64,000 nt of DNA. It comes from Platanthera guangdongensis (taxonomy: Eukaryota > Streptophyta > Magnoliopsida > Asparagales > Orchidaceae). The notes under the pieces are model-generated. The model saw only the letters and a program-made list of their open reading frames with translations. It made no database searches and had not been told where the DNA came from. How positions within the stretch are numbered: position 1 is the first letter of the stretch; the number at the start of each line of letters is the position of its first letter. Shown piece by piece: positions 20,537-31,054 of the stretch. The stretch is from the NCBI GenBank assembly GCA_039583875.1, contig CM077163.1, positions 113,779,213 through 113,843,212 on the forward strand. The letters run 5' to 3'. The translations under genes were made by a program, and so were the position numbers.

Positions 20537-23374
20537 ATGGCTCCTAAGCTTGAGGAGAACGTTAACGAAGGTTATGAGCTTGTGCGCGGCGCGTTCGACG
20601 ATGCTGATCCAGAACTCAAGGCGGTTGTAACCCTAGTCGCCGATTCTGGACTAGAATATCTAGTGTCAGAACCTACAAAGATTTGGAAGAAGGAGGTACT
20701 TGAATTCCTTAATGGAGACGCAGTAGATGACTCTGGATACAGAATCAAATCCAGAGTTCATGGAACTAAGGTCAAGGTTTCACCAAAGAGTCTGAGGAAG
20801 GTACTCCAGCTACCAAAAACTCAAGATGAAGAAGAGGTTACTGCTTCAAAGACCAGGGAAGCTTTAACCTGGTGTGGTCTTGATCCTAAGATGAAGATAG
20901 GATCTGTATTCAACAGGAAAGGCATGAATAATCAAGGAAAGTTCATGTCTGAGATTGTGGGAAAAGTCTTACTCAGCAAGCCTGGAGGGCATGACAGAGT
21001 GTCTGCCCATATGTTTGGCATCATGACAAGGATACTCTTCACTCTGAAAACAGATTGGTCTATGGTGGTTTATGAGAAGATCAAGGAGAACTTGAAGAAG
21101 CCCAATCTGGGCAGGATCATTAGTCTCTACCTAGCTGGTACCATACCAGAGGTAATGAATACTGCTGCAGGCAGCAAGATAAACCACATGAGGAAAATGG
21201 ATCAAAGGATCTTTTCGAGATGGGACAGGGTGTTGTCCAAGGAAATACCAACCCCAGAGAAGGTAGTTACTGTGAAGGAGTCTCCTCCAAAGAAGAAAAG
21301 GAAGACAGCTCCTGTGGAACAACTGTCCACAAGCAGTTCAGGTAGTGAAGAACATGTTGTTTTCACTCCTGATGATCAAGAGGAAGAGGCTGTAGTGAAA
21401 TCTCCTGCTGCTCAAGAGGCTGCTGAGATCCAGGGGGAGCTGCCTAAAGCTAGCCCTATCCACAAGGATCACAGCCAGGGGGAGCCTCCAGTTGTAGAAG
21501 AACCATCTACACTGGACAGTGAGCAAGCCACCATCATCATACAAGAGGTACTCACTGACCTAAATACTTTAGAATATCTTATAGAAGATGCTGATTTGTC
21601 TGATGTTCCTCAGCAAACTCAACTGCATAGTCAAGAACCGGATGTTGTTATCAAAGACACATCTGCTGTTCCAGAAATTCCTGATCCAGAAGTTGAAGAG
21701 CAAAGAATGTCTCTAGCTCAATCACCTCAAGAGTTCACCATGGAAGATTTATTTCTAAATCTAGATCAAGCTAATTTTGACATGGACAAAGAAGCTGCTG
21801 GAAGAGATACTGCTGCTGCTGAGGGGGAGCAAGTACAAGATCTGGAAGAGCCTATTAGGCTGGAAACTGAGAAGGCACCTGATGTGCAAGCTGACAAACC
21901 TCCAAGACCTAAGGATAGGGTTGACATAGCCAGCACTTCTGCCTCTGAAGATGAGGAGAGTGCTAGGGCTAAGAAGAAGAAACTGTATGTTTTTAAAAGG
22001 AGAAGTCAGAGTTATAAGAAAGCTCTGCAATCTATAGCCCCACAGCCTATAGTTCAACAAGCTCCAACTGTTAATTATAGTGCTTTACTGATTGCACTAC
22101 AGATTAAAATGGATGAACAAAGAAAAGCTATTGAAGCTTATGTAGATGAAGGGCACAAAGCTTTACAGTTTGATCTTGCCCAAGATATAAAGTCTATAAG
22201 GTTTGAAATGAACCTTAACAAGAAGGAGATGAATGAATGCTTCCACAAAGGTGGAAATGCAGTGGTGTATTTGGCAACACACCAGGAGAAAATCAAAGCC
22301 CAAGTTGATGATATAGCATTGAAACAAGGATATGTTCTTGAGAATCAGTTAAGAATGAATGACAATTTGACTGCCGCCCATAATGCTATAGTCACTGAGT
22401 TGAAGACCAAGGCTGCTGAACCTTCTACATCAACTAATGCTGCTAAAGCTGACTTTGACAAAGCCTTTCAAGAGGAAATTTCTGCTGTGAAGACTGCAAT
22501 CCAAGCCTCCCAGAAAGCTATCTCTGAACAACTTCAAAAGCTGAAACCATTCTTTAAAGAGGGAATCAGATACTTGGATAGCCAAATCAGATTCCAAAAG
22601 GATGATGTCAGAGATCACATGGCTAGAGAAGTCATAAAGGGGGAGAGAGTGTTAGTCAAGGCAAGTTCTGATCATGCAAAATGGATATCAAATTCAATCA
22701 GGGCTACACTTGGATACCCTCCTCTGTGTGATGACCAAGATGTTGCTGAATCAGGCATTAACCCTGCTTATTTTGGAGGTGAGCCACCAGAAGTAGCTCA
22801 AGTCATTTATCCACCTCCAGACTTTGAAATGATTCAAGCAGATGTGAGCACCATGTACAGCCCACCTGAGGGCAAGGACAATATCCATATTGAAAAGGTT
22901 GTTCAACCTATTACTGAAGCCATGCAAGAGGCATTACAGAAGGAAGAAGAGACAAGGTTGTCCAAAAAGAGATTTAGGGAACAAGCAGAATAAAGGACAG
23001 ATTTTGAACATTGGAGCCCTACCTCTAGGAATATAATTTTAACTGCCTGGAAAGCTGCCAAGGACAATACTCATGACAGGAACAAGTGGTTCTCTGAAGC
23101 AGAATGGAGAAAACATGAGATCAGGCAGGAAGCAATAGTTCAGTATAGAAGAAAGGCAAAGATGGGAAAGCTACCTCCTACTGCAGTGGAGCCTAGCAAG
23201 TACTTTCCTAAGCCATATCACTATTTTGAGAGGCAGAAGATCAAAGCTGAAGAGCTTAAGAAGAAGGACTTGAAGGGAAAGAAGCATGCTGATGCTGAAA
23301 CTGTTGATGCACCTGTCAAAGCTCAAGTCCAAGCTGGCAAAGGCATAGTAATTAAGGAGCCAGAGCAGAAATAG
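20537..23374 (+). pseudogene. Sire-B ORF3: putative nuclear protein (plant transposon-protein-like N-domain)
   Basis: A frame of about 945 codons with one in-frame TAA (22991-22993), probably from a TTA leucine, since Sire-A keeps TTA there. It is open again to TAG 23372-23374. The N-terminal ~230 residues form a folded-looking domain (EYLVSEPTKIWKKEVLEFL; GTKVKVSPKSLRKVLQLP; KPNLGRIISLYLAGTIPE). These resemble the putative-plant-transposon-protein/plant-mobile-domain-like proteins found in plant retroelements (family call is inference). Next come a basic SPPKKKRK stretch (candidate NLS), a long acidic low-complexity region, a second basic stretch (RAKKKKLYVFKRR), a helical, probably coiled-coil region, and a basic C-terminus. 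I see no signal peptide or membrane segment, so it does not look like an envelope protein. The function is unknown. Confidence 0.82.
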
Positions 23375-23672
23375 CTTAAGAGTTTTCTTGAAGTTTATGT
23401 TGTAATCTTTTGGATGTAACACATTTAGTAAACTTCTGAAAATGTATAAGACAGATATTAGAACAATATATGATTCATATATTTCATGTTTGTTCTGTGA
23501 ATGTGTCTATTTCTTATTTGTTCTGTGCTGATGAATGTGTATACATGTGTGATTTAATACATGTTATGTTTACTCTGCTGAATATAACCTGCTTTACATC
23601 ATTTTGTAATTTTTATTATGAATGGTGTATATCATTGACTAAGGGTTATGACTTCTCCAAATAGGGGGAGAT
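23375..23672 (+). other. Sire-B 3' untranslated region and polypurine tract
   Basis: T-rich non-coding sequence after ORF3 ending in AGGGGGAGA (23663-23671), the polypurine tract, one base before the 3' LTR. No other feature. Confidence 0.8.
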
Positions 23673-25769
23673 TGTTGGGTACATTGGTCAAATGTACCTG
23701 ATTTGAAGAAGTCTCACCCAACTCAATGATATACATCATAATGTATTTGATGTATGTCGAGTTTACTTGTGCAGGTTATGTAATCACTGGACTGAAGCAA
23801 AAAGTTTCTAAGTCCATGTGTCGACACTTAGAGGGAAAGTGTCGACACTTAAGAAGAATTGTGTCGACACCCAGACAAGCAGTGTCGACACTTGGAGTCA
23901 TTGTGTCGACACCTGGGATGCAGAGTCGACACCAGACAGAAAGTGTCGACACTTGGAGCTGTGTCGACACTTAGTGAAGGAAAGTGCAGACAGAAAGTGT
24001 CGACACAAGGAGCTGTGTCGACACCCAGTGAAGCTGTGTCTACACCAGAAAGTGTCGACACTTGGAGCTGTGTCGACACTCAGCAAAAGTCTGCAGAGAC
24101 TAAGTACAAGTGTCGACACTCAGCATAATGTGTCGACACTCAACAGAAGAGTCAACACTTGAAGTATGTGTCGACACCCAACACAATGTGTCGACACACA
24201 ACCAGGAGTCAACACATGAAGTAAGTGTCGACACCCAGCACAATGTGTCAACACTCAGCTAAAGACTCTACACTTGAAGAAAGTGTCGACACAAGGAGCT
24301 GTGTCGACACTTAGCAAAGATCAGAAAGATCAACAAAAATATTCTAAGTACTAGTGTCGACACTAAGGGAATGTGTCGACACTCAGCTGAAGTCTCAACA
24401 AGAAGAAGGTGTGTCGACACAAGGAGCTGTGTCGACACTCAGCAAGTATCGACATTGAAGACTATGTGTCGACACCAAGAAGCAGTGTCGACACTTGACA
24501 GATTCAACACAAGAAGTTGTGTCGACACAAAGGAGATGTGTCGACACTTAGAAGAATTCAGCAAAAGCTAGAAGAACAAGTACTTGTGTCGACACTCAAT
24601 TTTAGTGTCGACACATGCAGAAGAATCTATGTCGAGACATACAAGGAGTTGTGTCGACACCTTGTAGACTTGTGTCGACACTTACACAACATGTGTCGAC
24701 ACTTGGACTATAAGTGTCGACACTTAAAGACAGAAAGTCTCGACACTTACAGACAGTTAGAGATTTTCAAGAAATGACTGGATGACTTGACAGCTGCCGT
24801 TCCAGCCGGTCTACAACACCTGTCAGAGATATCAGAAGTCAGTTATGGACTGGACCAGCCGGTTACCATGAAGAAGGCCTATAAATAGGCACCTATAGTT
24901 TACAGAAAGTGGTTGTTCAATAGTTGTTCAGATTGTTGTTCAAAGAATTGAAGTGCATCACATTATTGAAGAACAAGTGGTACACAGAGTATCAACACAA
25001 GAAGATCTTGCAGTCCAAGTGCAGATCTAAGAAGTTGGAGAGAGAGGGCTCCATCCAAGAAATCAGCCTCTGGAACTAGGCTGAGAAGAAGGATTCAGAT
25101 TCAATTCTGGATCTTAAGTGGCAGAGGTCAAGGAACAACTGCAGGAGGATTCAGTCTTATTCAGTTCTACTCAAGAAGCTTTGAAGAAAGCTAAGTCAGA
25201 GTGAATCCAGCTGAGTTCTTCCAAGAACTCATCAAGAAACTCTCAACTCCCCTCTTTTATTTATGAGTTGTAGAGTTAATATCTGTAATACATTTTTAAC
25301 TTGTAGGATCCCTTGGATCTGAGTGAATTGTAAGCCTATAACTATAAAGGCTGAGGGTAGGGCTTGTGAGCCTGAGTGTAGGAGATTGAGATCTCTGAGT
25401 GTAGGCCTTGGTTGGCTGAGTGTAGGCCATGATTGACTGAGTGTAGGCTTTGGGATAAAGCTGAGTTGTAAGGCATTGGGCCTGAGGTGTAGGAACCAAT
25501 TTGGGTTCTGAGACAGTAGAGGAGTTTGGCCGAATCTAGTACACTGCTAGATAGGCTAAGGGGGAAAGTGGATGTACCCAAAGATTGGGGAACCACTATA
25601 AAACCTTGTGTATGCTGTGCTGTGATTGTGCTGTGACTATATATGCTGTGTTATTGCTGTGCAAAAGTAAAGTAGATTTTGTGATAGAACTGTTTGCTGC
25701 CATTAAAGTGTAAAAAGGATTAGGTCACCTATTCACCCCCCTCTAGGTGTTTAGGTACCATATCTTTCA
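23673..25769 (+). repeat. Sire-B 3' LTR
   Basis: Near-identical to 12579-14692. It lacks one 19-bp palindrome unit present at about 13259-13300 of the 5' LTR and shows small indels. GTGTCGACAC array at 23818-24746, TATA box at 24880-24887. Bases from 24622 onward belong to the 12.1-kb duplicated block and recur at 36741-37888. Confidence 0.95.
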
Positions 25770-25774
25770 ACAGT
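25770..25774. repeat. Target-site duplication of Sire-B, right copy (acagt)
   Basis: Matches 12574-12578; also carried along in the duplicated block at 37889-37893. Confidence 0.95.
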
Positions 25775-25828
25775 GTCGACACATTTTAAGTATTTTGACG
25801 CGCCTTTTCATCTTCAATTTTAGAAAGG

Positions 25829-25836
25829 TATAAATA
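25829..25836 (+). promoter_or_regulatory. Candidate internal TATA box for Sire-A ORF3 (copy 1)
   Basis: TATAAATA 108 bp before the ORF3 ATG at 25937; same context as 20431 in Sire-B and 37948 in copy 2. Confidence 0.55.
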
Positions 25837-25936
25837 GGTCTTCACCATTGTTTGTCGACATGCTCACCTTAGTTTCGAGACCAAACTTGTGTATCGACAT
25901 CTCTCTTCTCTAAATTCAAAATTTCTTCAAACCCTA

Positions 25937-28759
25937 ATGGCGCCCAAGCTAGAAGAGAACATTAATGAAGGTTATGAGCTCGTGCGACACACCTTTGATG
26001 ACGCGGAACCAGAAATCTAAGGTGTGGTAACCCTAATTGCAGAGACTGGATTACAGTATCTTGTATCAGAACCAATCAAGATTTGGAAGAATGAGGTCCT
26101 TGAATTCTTGAGTACAACTACTCTTGATGAATTTGGACTCAAGATTAAGTCCAAAGTTCATGGGGCAAAAGTCAAGATTACCCTGAAAAGTCTAAGAAAG
26201 ATTCTACATCTCCCTAGAACTAAAGAAGACGAAGATGTACCTGCATCAAAGACAAGGGAAGCACTGGAATGGTGTGGTTTAGATTCAAGCCTGAAAATTG
26301 GATCAGTTTTCAATAGAAAAGACATGAACATGCAGGGCAAGTTCTTATCTGAAATAGTGGGCAAGGTGATACTGAGCAAGCCTGGTGGGCATGATAGGAT
26401 ATCAGCTCACATGTTCAGTTTGATGACAAGGATAATTTTCAAACTTAATACTGATTGGTCAGCAGTAATGTTTGAAAAGATAAAAGAGAGTCTGAAAAAA
26501 CCCAATCTGGGTAGAATTCTGAGTTTATACTTAGCTGGAAGTATTCCTGAAGTGATGAACCAAGCTGCAGGTTTAAAGATAAACCACATGAGGAGAATGG
26601 ATGTTAGAATTTTCTCAAGGTAGGATAGAGTATTGACAAAAGAAATGCCTACACCAGAGAAGGAAACACCTCAGAAGAAAGCCATTGTGGCTCCAAAATC
26701 CTCAAGTAGCTCAGAGGAGCAGGTGGCTTTTAGTTCTGATGATGGAGAAGATGACAATGCTGGAAAGTCACCAGCAAGACAAGAAGATGTTCAAAGGCAG
26801 GGGGTGCTACCATCAGCTAGACCTATTCACCTGGATCCACTCCAGGGGGAGCCTCTACATGTGGATGAGCCAACCCAATTAGAGAGTGAAAGGGCTACCC
26901 AAACAATATTAGAGGTAATCACTGAAGTTAATCAATTAAATTTCAATATTGAGGATGAAGTTCTGACTGAATCATTACTTGATGTTGATCAGCATACACA
27001 GTCACATAGTCAACCACAAGATGTTGTCATGGAGGACACATCATTTGCTGATAAAGTAGAATCAGTTGCTCCAGAGATAAGAGATTCTCCTGTACAACCT
27101 CAACATGAGTTCACATTAGAAGTGCTGTTCCCAGATTTACTACATACAAATTTTGAGGGAGAGAAACCAGCTGTTGAGGAGGAGCAGGTAGACCTTGAGG
27201 AGGAGCATGAAAGATCACAGGGGGAGACTGCTAGGAAAGAAACTGAAGAGCAAAGGAATGCTGAGGAACTACCAAGGACTAAGAAGGATTTACCTCCTAG
27301 TCCTAAGGACAGGGTAGACATTGCCAGTACATCTGATTCTGAAGATGAAGAGGCTGCTAGAGCCAAGAAAAGGAAGTTCCAGGTCTTCAAGAGAAGAAGC
27401 CAGACCTACAAGAAAGCGCTGCAAACCATAGTTCCACAACAAGCCCCAACAGCTGATTATAATTCACTGATGGTGGCTTCACAGATTAAGCTAGATGAGC
27501 AAAGGAAGGCTTTACAAACTTATATGGATGACGGCTATAAATCACTTCAAATTGATCCGGCTCAAGACATAAAATCTATAAGATTTGAAGTGAATCAAAA
27601 TAAGAAAGAAATGACTGACTGTTTCCATAAAGGAGGAAATGCAGTGGTCTATCTGGCTACTCATCAAGAGAACATTAAAAAACTGATTGATGACTTGGCA
27701 GTAAAACAAGGATATGTCCTGGAAAATCAGCTTAGAATGAATGATAATCTGACTGCTTCTCATAATGCCATTGTCACTGAAATGAAAAATATAGCTACTG
27801 CCCAGACTGCTGTAACTGCTACTGCCAAAGAAGACTTTGATAAGCAACTACAAGAGAGCCTCACTGCTGTTAAAACTGCCATTGAAGATTCTCAGAAGGC
27901 AATTACTGACAAGCTACAAAGGTTAAAACCTTTTTATAAAGATGGAGTTAACTATTTAAATGCTCAAATCAGATTTCAAAAGGATGATCTTAGAGATCAT
28001 ATAGAAAGAGAAGTCATAAAGGGGGAGAGGGTGTTAGTCAAAGCAGGCTCTGATCATGCAAAATGGATTTCAAACTCCATCAGAGCTACCCTTGGATATC
28101 CACACTTGTGTGATGATGAGAATGTGGCAGAGTCTGGAATAAATCCTGCTTATTTTGGAGGAGAGCAAGCTGAAGTAGCTCAGGTGATCTACCCTCCTAC
28201 TGATTTTGACATGATACATCAGGAGGTACAATCTATGTATAGTCCTCCTGAGGGTAATCAAAATGTTATTCTTGAGAAAGTAGTACAGCCTGTGCCAGAG
28301 GCAATATTAAAAGAGCAAGAGGCATTACTAAAAGAGCAAGAAGCCCAATTATCTAAGAAGAGGTTCAGAGAACAAGCTGAATTAAGGCCAGACTTTGAGC
28401 AATGTAGCACAACCTCTAGGAATATCATATTAACTGCTTGGAAGGCTGCAAAAGATAATTTTCTAGAGAGGGGCAAATGGTATTCTGACCAAGAGTGGAA
28501 AAAGCATGAAGCTAGGCAAGAGGCCATAGTACAATACAGAAGGAAGGCTAAATTAGGGAAGCTACCTCCTAATGCACAGGAGCCTAGCAAGTATTTCCCT
28601 AAGCCTTATCATTATTTTGAGAGACAGAAGATAAGGGCTGAAGAACAGAAAAAGAATGATCTTAAAGGGAAGAAGCCTGCTGATGACAATGATGCTCCAG
28701 TTCAAGCAAAGATTCAATCTGGAAAGGGCATTGTTATCAAGGAGTCAGAACAACCATAG
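25937..28759 (+). pseudogene. Sire-A ORF3, copy 1
   Basis: Homologue of Sire-B ORF3 from ATG 25937 to TAG 28757-28759, about 940 codons in one frame. In-frame stops at 26018-26020 (TAA) and 26621-26623 (TAG; Sire-B has TGG tryptophan here). The longest open part, 26633-28759, spans the acidic, basic, helical and C-terminal regions and is open through the position that is stopped in Sire-B. Domain order matches Sire-B, although Sire-A lacks the strong KKKRK stretch and keeps the second basic cluster (RAKKRKFQVFKRR). Separated from its pol by the Sire-B insertion. Confidence 0.88.
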
Positions 28760-29016
28760 ATTAGGATTTTCTTAAGTTTACAACTATGTAATCTTTTACA
28801 TTAAAATCAATGTAAACTTTTGATTAATGAGACTGTTGGAAGTTATAACAAAATAATGTTTGATCTGTTACAATTATATTCTGTAATTATTGTTTATACA
28901 TGTTTTGTTAAGTATTTACCCTGTCATATAATACTGTTTTACATCATACTGAGAATTTGTTATGTATGGTGTATATCATTGACTAAGGGTTATGACTTCT
29001 CCAAATAGGGGGAGAT
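28760..29016 (+). other. Sire-A 3' untranslated region and polypurine tract (copy 1)
   Basis: AT-rich sequence ending in AGGGGGAGA (29007-29015) just before the 3' LTR. It is recognisably related to 23375-23672 of Sire-B near the tract. Confidence 0.8.
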
Positions 29017-31054
29017 TGTTGGGTACATTGGAATATATGTACCTGATTTGAAGAAGCCTCACCCTACTCAATGATATACATCAAAGTGTATTTGATGTGC
29101 TTTGAGTTTTTGTGTGCAGGTTAAGTAATTGCAGGGAAAGCATAAAAGTTTCTAAGTCCATGTGTCGACACCTAGAGGTGAAGTGTCGACACTTATGAAG
29201 GCTTGTGTCGACACCTAGAGAAGCTGTGTCGACACTTGGAGTAATTGTGTCGACACCAGGAAGGCAGAGTCGACACCAGAAGAAAAGTGTCGACATATAC
29301 AGGCAGTGTCGACACAGAGTGAAGAATTGTCTACATAATCAGTGTCGACACTCAGAGGCAGTGTCGACACCCAGAGAAACTTTGTCGACAACAAAAGTGT
29401 CGACACTAGGAGGCTGTGTCGACACTCAGCAAACTTCAACAAAGTTAAAGTACTTGTGTCGACACAAAGGAGATGTGTCGACACTCAGCAAAGTTTCAAC
29501 ACATGAAGACATGTGTCGACACAAAGGAGATGTGTCGACACTCAGCAAAGTTTCAACACATGAAGGCATGTGTCGACACAAAGGAGATGTGTCGACACTC
29601 AGCAAATTTTCAACACATGAAGGCATGTGTCGACACAAAGGAGATGTGTCGATACTCAGCAAAGTTTCAACACATGAAGGCATGTGTCGACTCAAAGAAG
29701 ATGTGTCGACACTTAGCAAGTTTCAACACAAGAAGATGTGTCGACACAAAGGAGTTGTGTCGACACACAACAGAATTCAACTAAGTATTAAAGAAGAAGT
29801 ACTTGTGTCGACACACAGAATCAGTGTCAACACATTCAATAGAAGGCTTGTGTCGACACACAGGATCAGTGTCGACACATTCTGAAGAAGCAGTGTCGAG
29901 AAGCTGTTACAACAACACAAGGAGTTGTGTCGACACCATCAAGGCTAGTGTCGACACTTAGACTACTTGTGTCGACACTTAGTCTATTTGTGTCGACACA
30001 TAATGACTATCTGTCTCGACACTTTCAGACAATGACAGAGATTTCAAGAAGTGACTGGATGACTTGACAGCTGCCATTTCAACCGGTCAACTGCAACTGT
30101 TAGAGCCGTCAGAAGGTTGTTAGAAACCGGATCAGCCAGTCACCATGGAGAAAGCTTATATAAAGGACTTTCTCCTTAAATAATTAGAAGTGGAATCAAG
30201 AGAGGAATCATAAGTGAGAAGAATTACAATTGATCAAGAGATCTGAAAACAAAAAGAAGACCTTCAACAGAAGATCTAAGAAGTTGGAGAGAGAGAGAGC
30301 TCCTTCTAAGAAGAGCAGCTGCTGAACCGGGCTGCTAAGTAAGATTCAGATTGAAATCTGAATCTCAAGACAGCAGTTGATTGAAGATCATCTGCACAGG
30401 AGATTTAACCCTACTGTGTTCTAATTCAAGAAGCTTTGAAGAAAGCCAAGGGTGGTTGATCTCTGCCTAGTTCTTCCAAGAACTCATCAAGAAGCCAGTC
30501 AACTCATCTCTCTCTTTTAGAGTTGTGGTTAAATACTTTGTAAACTTTATTTTCTGTAGGATCCTAAGGGATCTGAGTTGTAAGCCTATTTTATAAAAGC
30601 TGAGGTAGGGCTTTTGTGCCTGAGTGTAGGAGATTCTATTCTCTGAGTATAGGCATTGATTGAAGGCTGAGATAGGGCTGTTTAGCCTGAGTGTAGGTCT
30701 TGGTGAAGACTGAGTGGTAGGGCTTTGTGCCTGAGTTGTAGGAGTGGGGACACTCTGTGTTGTAGGAACCTGTTTGAGGTTCTGAGTTGTAAGATCTGAG
30801 GATCTGAGGAGAAGTGCTGAAGTTAGGCCGAATCTAGTACACTACTAGATAGGCGGAGGGGGATAGTGGATGTACCCAGACCTTGGGGAACCACTATAAA
30901 TCCTGTGTGCACTCTGTGTATGGTTGATTGTATGGTTACTGTGTTGTGATAATTGTAGAATTGCATTTACTGTTCAGTATTTCTGCCTTAAAATTTAAAA
31001 GATAAAGGTCACCTATTCACCCCCCCTCTAGGTGATTAGGCACTATTTCTTTCA
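29017..31054 (+). repeat. Sire-A 3' LTR (copy 1)
   Basis: 2038 bp, TGTTGGGTACATTGG...ATTTCTTTCA, related to but clearly diverged from the Sire-B LTRs. Contains a GTGTCGACAC array (29162-30022), a TATA-like TATATAAA at 30157 and the CACCTA...TAGGTG terminal motif. It ends abruptly against Tek-2 RT coding sequence at 31055; ggaca (31055-31059) would be the right target-site copy, but the left copy is outside the window. Confidence 0.93.
29162..30022. repeat. GTGTCGACAC array with an internal 57-bp tandem repeat (Sire-A LTR, copy 1)
   Basis: Dozens of exact and near palindromes. Between 29456 and 29740 the array is a regular tandem repeat of a 57-bp unit (starts 29456, 29513, 29570, 29627, 29684; last step 54), each unit holding two palindromes and a TTTCAACACATGAAG linker. 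Confidence 0.92.

Larger units (their letters stand above)
12579..25769 (+). mobile_element. Sire-B: complete Sirevirus-like Ty1/copia element with a third ORF
   Basis: A 13.2-kb element: LTRs of 2114 and 2097 bp (TGTTGGGTACATTGG...ATATCTTTCA), tRNA-Met-type PBS, 680-residue gag with two zinc knuckles, intact 1053-codon pol in copia order (protease, integrase, RT, RNase H), a pol-ORF3 spacer, a long ORF3, a PPT, and acagt target-site duplications. Long LTRs, a large Gag and an extra ORF after pol are typical of the Sirevirus/SIRE lineage (established knowledge). The LTRs are about 98% identical by eye. Only one disabling stop (in ORF3) was found, so this is the best-preserved element in the window. 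Confidence 0.95.

Noticed and set aside
20537..23374. ORF3 as a retroviral-type envelope gene
   Set aside because: Position fits the env-like ORF of some Sireviruses, but I see no signal peptide, transmembrane segment or glycoprotein-like cysteine pattern, and there are NLS-like basic clusters.
30291..30300. GA repeat as a regulatory microsatellite
   Set aside because: Short, differs by one or two units between duplicates, ordinary microsatellite slippage.
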